From positions 4,575 through 15,355 of the forward strand of contig DEPS01000149.1 in the NCBI GenBank assembly GCA_002358875.1: a stretch of 10,781 bases of DNA. The letters are read 5' to 3'. Source of the stretch: Lachnospiraceae bacterium UBA3386. GTDB lineage: Bacteria > Bacillota > Clostridia > Lachnospirales > Lachnospiraceae. Under the pieces are notes generated by a model. The model made no database searches. It saw nothing but the letters and a program-made list of their open reading frames with translations, and was not told where the DNA came from. Positions 6,201 through 10,781 of this stretch are shown one piece after another. Within the stretch, counting starts at the first letter, position 1. Each line of letters opens with the position of its first letter. The translations under genes and the position numbers were made by a program.

Positions 6201-6650
6201 TCCGCAGCGGTCGCAGGCGTTTTCCATCAGGTCATAGGGCTGCCCCTTGGCGTTGCCGCCGCCGTAGTTGCGGTCAAAGTCAGCCATGTGGTCGTAGGCT
6301 TTCACCACGATGCCGCTGGCGGTCCATTCCGCCTCCGCGACCACGAACACACCAAGCGGGATGTCCTCAAAGGTTCCGTCCGCCAGCTTCAGCCCAAGGG
6401 ACGGGCAGATTTCAAGGGCCTGCCACTGATAGCGGTCAATGCCCATGTTCATGAAGGTGGCGTTCAGTTCCCCGATATAGACCTGCCCGATCTCCACGGC
6501 GTCGGAGCCGCTGCACTGGTTCGTGACGGAAAAAGAGCCCTTCAGGATGTTGGCTTCCGTGAAGGGCCTGTTCCCGGCTGTCCCGGTCAGGCGGAAGGTC
6601 TGCACCTTGCCGTGCATGGCCTTCCGGTATTCTTCGCTTACTGCGTACAT
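3294..6650 (-). CDS. Tail-tip hub / tail-spike protein with Ig-like array
   Basis: This 1118-aa protein probably forms the tail tip and carries host-surface adhesion domains. Residues about 1-360 resemble the baseplate hub / tail-associated proteins of siphoviruses of Firmicutes (MYAVSEEYRKAMHGKV, IPLGVFVVAEAEWTASG, VKAYDHMADFDRNYGGG). About 365-416 and 508-598 look like two halves of a beta-rich domain split by an 87-residue low-complexity linker: alternating Pro with Glu/Asp/Gln (418-444), then Ser/Gly/Asp/Thr-rich (445-503). Residues about 599-929 hold four Ig-like repeats of the Big_3 kind (DYVPGEEYDYEGLVVTAFY and similar). Residues 930-1118 are a C-terminal domain I do not recognise. No peptidase or lysozyme motif is seen. 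ATG at 6650 follows AAGGAGG by 5 nt, and that ribosome site overlaps the stop of the fibre gene before it. The hub follows the fibre genes here, whereas Dit-Tal more often comes directly after the tape measure. Confidence 0.85.
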   Translation of the reverse strand: MYAVSEEYRKAMHGKVQTFRLTGTAGNRPFTEANILKGSFSVTNQCSGSDAVEIGQVYIGELNATFMNMGIDRYQWQALEICPSLGLKLADGTFEDIPLGVFVVAEAEWTASGIVVKAYDHMADFDRNYGGGNAKGQPYDLMENACDRCGVPLGMTREQVEALPNGTETLSVYTTDNIDTWRDFIGWLSQAMGCFATIDRAGGLVFRKYTQEPVDVLDTEHRFSGASFSDYTTRYTGLSCVDLSLQKTMYINVSPDDGLTYNLGSNPFLQRGAGDAAARRRTVLEALLAIQYVPFRVTAIGNPAYDLGDCLRFTDGLADGSLSCITKYVFSFNEKYEMQGAGEDPAYASAKSKSDKDISGLLSTVSETAIQFYFFVSVVDVLVEDKRGRMVVDLDYTAREGASVVFHGEIKHLITLTPEPQPEPEPEPDPQPDPDPQPDPDPEPSGDSVGADSPGDSGAESGDSTNGDTPDGDSTGNDTPSDDSGGGDTPSGDDSGGDDSQDDKPVIVIPKEATIVVTYYINGEEVTEYHPVQMETGGTHLLHLQYFWDVAEDTLDGDFQVWIRMEGAKMDITAGEARGYLMGQGLAADDLDEKKLRYIYIATLPEKRDYIEGNYMDYTGLVIMAMYQDGSTEDITGLCEMDPFDYSLLEEVGEVPCVATYTDEDGNQYRDGFSVTVAAKTLLRIEITVPPYKTDYVPGEEYDYEGLVVTAFYDNETDEEVTELCEIVPAEGSLTGEPGEVSVAVSFTNGDVTKDATFDLEVLAIDHIEVTTYPTKQDYYPGEHMDYSGIVVTAYYENGKEEVVTSECTFSPAPSTVPGVEGTLPVDVTFSRGSVEETAQFPLYVISLDSIEITTMPDTTEFTEDDPYDFSGIEVIAHYGDGTTADITDSCVFNPAEGSTAAFGTDTVNVTYSPSPASSASTSFAVTVKKKSVPTVKAIQLLPTTFEESLASIRTVMNIPNKMLQRINSKKSSVFGNMSLNIVLCAGNCNYSGSGSVRFALMDITPWVNREKYIYNFIDPATGVSQGIQIPSEYTMYREFYPHQYFWENCSGNNIFYIVANEGEIQEDEALTTPWASDLCIGFGSDVYSYNPFSRTGGQPYQALAVNYMVVDVPDPNA
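3864..4856 (-). repeat. Four tandem Big_3-type Ig-like domains within the hub gene
   Basis: Residues about 599-677, 681-764, 767-846 and 848-929 of the hub protein share one pattern: xY.xGxxxDYxGLVVxAxY, then T..C, then a Gly-rich turn and paired beta strands ending in a hydrophobic VxVxxK-like segment. The units are diverged in sequence, so this is an old protein-level repeat rather than recent DNA duplication. Such domains in phage tails and bacterial surface proteins are linked to carbohydrate or surface adhesion. Confidence 0.8.
5142..5399 (-). repeat. Low-complexity Pro/Asp/Glu then Ser/Gly/Asp/Thr linker
   Basis: Positions 5319-5399 encode 27 residues in which nearly every second residue is Pro, the others Glu, Asp or Gln. 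Positions 5142-5318 encode a Ser/Gly/Asp/Thr-rich stretch. In that stretch the tripeptide Asp-Thr-Pro recurs exactly every 10 residues (codons starting at 5249, 5219 and 5189), so the DNA has a 30-base period. It should be an extended, strongly acidic spacer. Repeats like this change length by slippage or recombination. Confidence 0.85.
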
Positions 6651-6660
6651 AGCTGCCTCC

Positions 6661-7239
6661 TTAAATGGCGGCGAGCGCGTCCTCCAGGTCGGAAGTCAGC
6701 GTCACCGCGCCGCCGCTTGTGTACCCGGCGGCAATCGCCACGCTGCTCTCGGTGAGCGGGTCGAAGGTCGCGGCAATCGCGCCGTTGACCGGGATGGTAC
6801 CGGCAACGGTCTGGCCGGTAGAGTCAATGATGACCTTGTTCGCCAGAACGTCCCCCGCGGTCGCCGTCACGCTGGTCACATCCTGATAAGCCGCCGGGAT
6901 AGCGGCGACGGTTACGCTGGAAAGACCGTACTTGCCAGCGTCGGGCGTGACGTTCTGTTCGCTCTTGGTGGGCGTCACGCTCTTGGCCTGCAGCTGGTAG
7001 TTGCCGCCGCCAGCCACGCCGCGCACCGTGCCGGAGCCGTTGTGGTAGCCCTGGGGAATGGTGTACGTCTGGCCTTCCTGGACTTCCGCGTCCACAGCCC
7101 CGCGGTTCTGCAGGCTTGCGATGGCGGCGGCAAGCGCGTCCAGGTTGTCGCCCGCCTGCGCCTGCCCCCATTCGATCAGGGTATTGCGGATAGTGTTGCG
7201 GTCAGTCTGTATCCTGCTGATTTCGGTTGCTACGCTCAT
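6661..7239 (-). CDS. Tail-fibre-like protein (192 aa), shared N-module with its neighbour
   Basis: Residues 1-76 are the N-terminal module also found in the upstream gene (RIQTDRNTIRNTL, AAAIASLQNRGAV, EGQTYTIPQGYHNGSG). Residues about 80-192 hold a beta-rich pattern common in clostridial phage fibres: AKSVTPTKSEQNVTPDAG, YGLSSVTVAAIPAAYQDV, DVLANKVIIDSTGQTVAG, AAGYTSGGAVTLTSDL. The repeated Tyr-His/Thr-x-Gly-x-Gly motifs suggest small trimeric beta repeats. No enzyme motif is present. ATG at 7239 follows GGAGG by 8 nt, 13 bases after the previous stop. Likely a short fibre or baseplate-attached adhesin in the tail tip; the receptor is unknown. It could instead be a trimeric linker protein. 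Confidence 0.75.
   Translation of the reverse strand: MSVATEISRIQTDRNTIRNTLIEWGQAQAGDNLDALAAAIASLQNRGAVDAEVQEGQTYTIPQGYHNGSGTVRGVAGGGNYQLQAKSVTPTKSEQNVTPDAGKYGLSSVTVAAIPAAYQDVTSVTATAGDVLANKVIIDSTGQTVAGTIPVNGAIAATFDPLTESSVAIAAGYTSGGAVTLTSDLEDALAAI
7012..7239 (-). repeat. Fibre N-terminal module, copy 2 of a duplication
   Basis: This encodes the first 76 residues of the 192-aa fibre. It aligns without gaps to copy 1 at 7622-7849, exactly 610 bases away, with about 48 of 76 residues identical (hand count). The DNA at 7030-7056 is identical to 7640-7666 over 27 bases. Confidence 0.88.
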
Positions 7240-7252
7240 GGATCATTCCTCC

Positions 7253-7849
7253 TTACGTCCATTTCTCCGTGCGGTTGTAGACATAGCTGCCCAGACCGCT
7301 GGCGCCGATATTGTCCTTGGCAACGATGATGTAGCCGTCTTCGTCTGCCGTGTATGCCGCATTCGTAAAAGGCGCTGGATTGTTCAGATTCTTGATGCTT
7401 GTTCCGACCACCGTTCCTGTTGCCTGCGTCACATCTTCGGTTGTGAACATGACGCGGAAGCGGGTGCCCACGGTACCGCCGAGGGTAATGAAATAGGAGC
7501 ATCCCGCCTCGACACGGTAAATATCCACGTATGTATTAGTGGGATTTTCATATATCCAACTGCCGTTACTGACGTAGCCGGAATTGTAGTCGTAGACGCT
7601 TGGCTCCAAACGTCCTGCCCGGACTACGTTGGTAACCGAGCCGGAGCCGTTGTGGTAGCCCTGGGGGATGGCATATGTCTGGCCTTCCTCCAAGGCCTCC
7701 ATCACCGCTCCACGGTTGGGCAGCGCGGCAAGGGCGGCGGCAAGCTCGTCTATGGAATCGTCCGCCTGCGCCACGCTCCACGCAAGGAGCGTGTTCCGGA
7801 TGGCATTGCGGGCGGCCTGTATTCTGGTCACTTCATTTGATACGCTCAT
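7253..7849 (-). CDS. Tail-fibre-like protein (198 aa), putative receptor-binding C-terminus
   Basis: Residues 1-76 are the N-terminal module shared with the next gene (RIQAARNAIRNTLLAW, AAALAALPNRGAV, EGQTYAIPQGYHNGSG). The C-terminal part (about 79-198) is different: rich in Tyr, Asn, Thr and Gly, with YRVEAGCSYFITLGGTVG, FRVMFTTEDV, TADEDGYIIVAKDN. This pattern resembles beta-sandwich adhesion domains in phage tail proteins, though I cannot name the family. The DNA for the C-terminal part is noticeably more AT-rich than the surroundings, especially near 7510-7570. ATG at 7849 follows GGAGG by 8 nt, 13 bases after the previous stop. It likely encodes a short fibre subunit contributing to host binding. 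Confidence 0.75.
   Translation of the reverse strand: MSVSNEVTRIQAARNAIRNTLLAWSVAQADDSIDELAAALAALPNRGAVMEALEEGQTYAIPQGYHNGSGSVTNVVRAGRLEPSVYDYNSGYVSNGSWIYENPTNTYVDIYRVEAGCSYFITLGGTVGTRFRVMFTTEDVTQATGTVVGTSIKNLNNPAPFTNAAYTADEDGYIIVAKDNIGASGLGSYVYNRTEKWT
7622..7849 (-). repeat. Fibre N-terminal module, copy 1 of a duplication
   Basis: This encodes the first 76 residues of the 198-aa fibre and pairs with copy 2 at 7012-7239. The gapless alignment begins at both start codons and fades after residue about 76, marking a module boundary. Confidence 0.88.
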
Positions 7850-7862
7850 AGGCGTTCCCTCC

Positions 7863-8129
7863 TCAGATCGTGTGCAGCAGGGCTTCGATGTTGCCGACCT
7901 GCACCTGCACGGCTGCGGAGGTCACGGGGCGGTTGTCGCCAGCCGCCACCTGATCCGCGGCGTCCACGGAAACTGTCCGGGTGTTGGGGTCATATTTCAG
8001 ACCGTAGCCGAAACGGTACTGCTCCGAGGGAATCACGGTGGTTCCCTCGAAGTCCGCGGACAGTTCCTCCCCGTTCTGGAATACGGCGTCCAGTTCCGGG
8101 CTTTCCTCGAATACGGCATACAGCGTCAT
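7863..8129 (-). CDS. Small tail/baseplate protein (88 aa)
   Basis: This 88-aa soluble protein has two parts. Residues 1-32 are short, acidic and beta-like (EESPELDAVFQNGEELSADF). Residues about 44-88 carry a motif I recall at the end of many clostridial phage tail proteins: LKYDPNTRTVSVDAADQV, RPVTSAAVQVQVGNIEALL. The second part may be a trimerisation or docking element. No catalytic residues or membrane segments are seen. Its ATG at 8129 overlaps the upstream stop as ATGA, with GGGGAG a few bases earlier, so translation should be coupled. It lies between the tape measure and the fibres, so a structural or adaptor role in the tail tip is likely. Function is otherwise unknown. Confidence 0.7.
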   Translation of the reverse strand: MTLYAVFEESPELDAVFQNGEELSADFEGTTVIPSEQYRFGYGLKYDPNTRTVSVDAADQVAAGDNRPVTSAAVQVQVGNIEALLHTI

Positions 8130-8428
8130 GGCGAAATCTCCCCGTCCTTCAGGATGTCACCGACCTCGACAGCCATGATGTTGCTGGCCCCGGCCGTCCC
8201 GTCCGGGAAGACATAGCGGATCTGGATGCGTACCTTCTCAGTCGCCGCAAAACCGAGTGTGTCCTTCTGGGAGAGTCTCGTCACGACGGCCTCCCCGGAA
8301 ACGTCCAGGTCTTCACCCGTTTTCTCCAGGACGGTCTTCCCGCGCTGCGAATAGGTCACGAACACGGCCGCCCCGGTCAGGTCGATATTGGTTTTGAATG
8401 TGTTGGTCGGAGTGGTTCCCCGTTTCAC
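8126..8428 (-). CDS. Small tail/baseplate protein (100 aa), GTG start
   Basis: A 100-aa beta-rich protein beginning (M)KRGTTPTNTFKTNIDLTGA, with FVTYSQRGKTVLEKTGED and EKVRIQIRYVFPDGTAGAS. The RGTTPTxxF opening and the strand pattern resemble short phage proteins related to the N-terminal domain of baseplate upper proteins (BppU-like); this is recalled, not tested. I use GTG at 8428. It has GGAGG (8437-8441) at 8 nt, whereas the longer GTG at 8437 overlaps that same ribosome site. There is no in-frame ATG near the start. It begins 19 bases after the 122-aa gene stop and overlaps the next gene by 4 bases. The role is probably structural in the baseplate; no enzyme motif is seen. Confidence 0.75.
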   Translation of the reverse strand: MKRGTTPTNTFKTNIDLTGAAVFVTYSQRGKTVLEKTGEDLDVSGEAVVTRLSQKDTLGFAATEKVRIQIRYVFPDGTAGASNIMAVEVGDILKDGEISP

Positions 8429-8436
8429 GTCATCCA

Positions 8437-8444
8437 CCTCCTCT
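8437..8444 (-). promoter_or_regulatory. Ribosome binding site that fixes the GTG start at 8428
   Basis: Minus-strand AGAGGAGG, strongly complementary to the 16S rRNA 3' end, lies 8 nt before GTG at 8428. The alternative in-frame GTG (8437-8435) begins at the last base of this site and so cannot be the start it serves. Confidence 0.75.
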
Positions 8445-8447
8445 GCG

Positions 8448-8816
8448 TCAAAATTCCTCCAGTTTGAAGGAAACCGTCCACAGGCCGTCCGTGCCGCGGT
8501 TCCATTCGGAGTGTTCCGCTGGCGCGGCTTTGAAGGAGCGCAGCCGCATGGAGCGGTTCCTGTATGCGTGTGTCTCCAGGTCGTACAGGCTGACGGTCAC
8601 GGAATCCCGCCTGCTCCAGGCTTTGAACTTCCCTGCCCAGAGGGAGGAACACTGAAAAGACGCCGAGACGGACAGCTTGTCATAGCGCGTGACGATGACC
8701 TGGTCCGTTCCTGCCTCCGTTTCATTGACGTTCTCCACCACGGCGGATTCCTCTTCCCAGGAGGAGGGAGTGAATATAGCCTCCCCGTCAAACCTGATAG
8801 GATAGTCTTTCAGCAT
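8448..8816 (-). CDS. Tail protein next to tape measure (122 aa), possible distal-tail component
   Basis: A 122-aa beta-rich soluble protein: YPIRFDGEAIFTPSSWEE, VIVTRYDKLSVSASFQCS, then RDSVTVSLYDLETHAYRNR and DGLWTVSFKLEEF. I do not recognise a named family. It sits directly after the tape measure, where the distal tail protein (Dit) usually lies, but it is far shorter than a typical Dit of about 200-300 aa and could at most be a minimal ring-forming version. ATG at 8816 abuts the tape measure stop (TAA then ATG). Its ribosome site GGGAGG lies in the last tape measure codons, so the two are tightly coupled. A tail-tip structural role follows from position. Confidence 0.75.
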   Translation of the reverse strand: MLKDYPIRFDGEAIFTPSSWEEESAVVENVNETEAGTDQVIVTRYDKLSVSASFQCSSLWAGKFKAWSRRDSVTVSLYDLETHAYRNRSMRLRSFKAAPAEHSEWNRGTDGLWTVSFKLEEF

Positions 8817-10781
8817 TTATCTCCCTCCCGATCTGTAGCTTGCCGCCTTGTTCGCCTTGACCACGATTTCCTCGATCCGCTCCGAGCCGATATACACGGG
8901 GATAACGGTATCCCCGGCGGCCCCGCCCTTTATCCCGGACAGGCTTTCCCGGATCGCGGAAAGGACATCCGCCATGCCGGAGCCCCCGGCAGCGGAGCCG
9001 ACGCCCGCCGCCTCGACCGTGGGGCTGAGGACCATGTCCCCGGCCACATCGTTCATGGCATCCTTTATCATGCCCCGGCTTTTCTCGATGCCCTTTGCCA
9101 GCCCTCCGATGAAGTCCGGCATCCAGCTTTCGTAATCGGTCAGCGGGCCCTCGTCAGGGACGGAGAAGTGAAGTACCGAGCGGATGGCGTCCGCAACGCT
9201 GGTGACGGCGTTGGAAACCGCGCTGATGCAGTTCTTGATGCCGTTCACAATGCCCATGATGAGGTCGCGCCCCCAGCCGAAAGCCTGGGAGATCAGGTTG
9301 CGGATAAAGCTGACCACGTTGTTGAAGCCCTGCCGCACAGCGTTCATCACGTTCGTCATGGCGGAGCGGATGGAACTGACGATGTTGTTGAAAATCTGCG
9401 ATACTGAGTTTTTGATGTTGTTCAGCACCGTCGTGACCGTGGATTTCACATTGTTCCAGACGGTGGAGAAGGTCGTCTTCACCGCGTTCAGCGCCGTGGA
9501 TACGACAGTCTTTATGGCGTTCAGCACATTCGTGATGACGCCCTTTATCGCGTTCCATACCGTAGTCACCACGCCCTTCACGGCGTTGAGGACGGTCGAA
9601 ACCACATCCTTGATGCCGTTCCAGACGGTCTGGAAGAAGGAGCGCAGCCCCTCAAGCAGCGGACGCAGGAAGGAAACGATGCCGTTCCAGATTTCCGTCA
9701 CCCTGGAGGAGATGGCGTCCAGCGCCCTGCCGATCAGGATTTTGATGGCTTCAAAAATCGTCTCGAACAGATAGCGGAAAGCCTCAAGCAGCGGGGAGAT
9801 GGTTTCATAAATCGAATTCCAGATGGAAGTGATGGTGTCCCAGATTCCCTGCATGAAGCCGCCGATGGCTTCCGTGATGGCCGTCCATACCGTGGTGACC
9901 GTGGTGCTGATGGATTCCCATATCCCGGAGAAGAAGTCCCGGATGCCGCCCCACACCGTTTCGAAGGTGGTCTTTATGGCTTCCCATGCCTGAGTGAAGA
10001 AGGTCTTTATTGCCTCCCATACCGTGACGGCGATTTCCTTCACGTTCTCCCAGAGGTCGATCCAGAACTGCCGGAACCCCTCGCAGTTATTCCAGAGATA
10101 AATAAAGGCCGCGACCAGCGCGGCGATGGCGGCAATAATGAGGACGATAGGGTTTGCCAGCATGACGGCGTTCAGCGCGGCAAAGGCTCCCTTCACAGCC
10201 GTGATCGCGCCGGAAATCTTCGGGACGATGGTCATGATGGTGCCGACGGCGGTTATCACCTTGCCGACGATAACCAGCAGCGGTCCGACAGCGGCGACAA
10301 TGAGCCCGATCTTCACGATAGTTTCCTGCTGCGCTGGCGTCAGAGCGTTGAACTTGTCCACAAGGCCCTGTACGAATTCAGCCACCTTCTGGATGGTCGG
10401 GGCCAGCGCCTCGCCAATGGAAGTGACCAGGACGTCGATGGAGCTTTTCAGCTTTTCGAGGGAGCCGCCGAATCCGCTCATCATGGCCTCGGCCATCTCG
10501 TCCGTTGTCCCGGCGCAGGTTTCCAGGGATTCATTCAGTTTGCCGACGTCTTCCGGCGCGGTATTGATCAGAGCCAGCCACGGAGCCATCTGGTTCTTGC
10601 CGAAGATGGCGGAGGCGGCGGCGATCTGCTCCGACTCGGAGAGCTTGCCGAAAGCCTCGTGCAGTTCCCTCTGGATCGTGACGGAATCCTTCATGGACCC
10701 GTCCGCGTTGGTGACCTCGATCCCAAGCTGCTTCATGGCTTCATAGCCTTCCTTGGCCGGGGAAACCAGCCGGGCAAGGCC
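8817..10781 (-). CDS. Phage tail tape measure protein (TP901 type), C-terminal part, cut by window edge
   Basis: The frame is open to the right edge, so this is the C-terminal 654 residues of a longer protein that sets tail length and fills the tail tube. Numbering runs from the Met at 10736, which is internal. GLARLVSPAKEGYEAMKQLGIE before and around it, then AFGKLSESEQIAAASAIFG (about 29-46), match the conserved region of TP901 tape measures. Hydrophobic membrane-inserting segments lie at about 142-170 and 187-214. Residues 228-524 form an unbroken 11-residue repeat of amphipathic helix. LHFSVPDEGPLTDYESWMP (522-540) and GLAKGIEKSRGMIKDAM are common near the C-terminus of this family. No lytic domain is visible in this part. 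Its stop codon directly touches the start of the 122-aa gene. It is the most upstream late gene here; the assembly chaperone genes expected before it lie outside. Confidence 0.93.
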   Translation of the reverse strand, partial: GLARLVSPAKEGYEAMKQLGIEVTNADGSMKDSVTIQRELHEAFGKLSESEQIAAASAIFGKNQMAPWLALINTAPEDVGKLNESLETCAGTTDEMAEAMMSGFGGSLEKLKSSIDVLVTSIGEALAPTIQKVAEFVQGLVDKFNALTPAQQETIVKIGLIVAAVGPLLVIVGKVITAVGTIMTIVPKISGAITAVKGAFAALNAVMLANPIVLIIAAIAALVAAFIYLWNNCEGFRQFWIDLWENVKEIAVTVWEAIKTFFTQAWEAIKTTFETVWGGIRDFFSGIWESISTTVTTVWTAITEAIGGFMQGIWDTITSIWNSIYETISPLLEAFRYLFETIFEAIKILIGRALDAISSRVTEIWNGIVSFLRPLLEGLRSFFQTVWNGIKDVVSTVLNAVKGVVTTVWNAIKGVITNVLNAIKTVVSTALNAVKTTFSTVWNNVKSTVTTVLNNIKNSVSQIFNNIVSSIRSAMTNVMNAVRQGFNNVVSFIRNLISQAFGWGRDLIMGIVNGIKNCISAVSNAVTSVADAIRSVLHFSVPDEGPLTDYESWMPDFIGGLAKGIEKSRGMIKDAMNDVAGDMVLSPTVEAAGVGSAAGGSGMADVLSAIRESLSGIKGGAAGDTVIPVYIGSERIEEIVVKANKAASYRSGGR
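9165..10055 (-). repeat. About 27 consecutive 11-residue (33-base) repeats in the tape measure
   Basis: The units follow V/I/A-W/L-N/E-x-I/V-K-x-x-V/F-x-T. Examples in order are VWEAIKTFFTQ, IWESISTTVTT, VWNGIKDVVST, VLNAVKGVVTT, VWNAIKGVITN and VLNAIKTVVST. The frame holds without insertions for about 297 residues, with Trp frequent at position 2. Units near 9400-9640 are the most alike, suggesting local duplication by a 33-base step; outer units are more diverged. Confidence 0.85.

Noticed and set aside
1..10781. A new defence or other undescribed enzymatic system
   Set aside because: Every gene is accounted for by tail, lysis or recombination functions; no nuclease, toxin-antitoxin, NTPase or reverse transcriptase motif was seen on either strand.

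Overview
The window is GC-rich (roughly 58-60% by eye, not computed). It reads as the tail-tip, lysis and integrase end of a siphovirus-like prophage, or a closely related integrative element, in a gut-type Firmicute, most likely a Clostridia/Oscillospiraceae or Lachnospiraceae relative. The reasons are strong GGAGG-type ribosome sites in front of almost every gene, a TP901-type tape measure, a holin_4-type holin, and a zinc-finger HTH / SHOCT / serine-recombinase trio familiar from clostridial mobile elements. All supported genes lie on the minus strand, so the biological order runs from right to left.

Right to left. (1) 8817-10781: C-terminal part of a tail tape measure protein, cut by the window edge, with about 27 back-to-back 11-residue repeats. 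(2) 7863-8816: three small, tightly coupled tail or baseplate proteins (122, 100 and 88 aa). (3) 6661-7849: two tail-fibre-like genes sharing a duplicated N-terminal module with different C-termini. (4) 3294-6650: a 1118-aa tail-tip hub/tail-spike protein carrying a Pro/Asp/Glu- and Ser/Gly/Asp-rich linker, about four Big_3-type Ig-like repeats and an unrecognised C-terminal domain. (5) 1196-3232: the lysis cassette, a holin followed by a four-module endolysin (PG_binding_1, CHAP, lysozyme-like, SH3b). (6) 1-1069: an HTH plus two-zinc-knuckle regulator-like protein, a SHOCT-domain protein, and the N-terminal catalytic domain of a large serine recombinase that runs off the left edge.

Genes from the tape measure to the hub are packed stop-to-start, with the ribosome site of each gene lying in or against the end of the one before, which implies one late transcript. 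The spacing opens only in the lysis region. There, hairpins with UCCG or UUCG loops sit before the holin, before the endolysin and after the endolysin. The last looks like the late-operon terminator. Downstream of it a separate three-gene operon, probably with its own promoter, ends in the recombinase.

I see no defence system, CRISPR array, tRNA or clearly new enzymatic system. The most unusual material is in the adhesive tail-tip proteins (linker and Ig array, duplicated fibre module) and the repeated hairpins of the lysis cassette.
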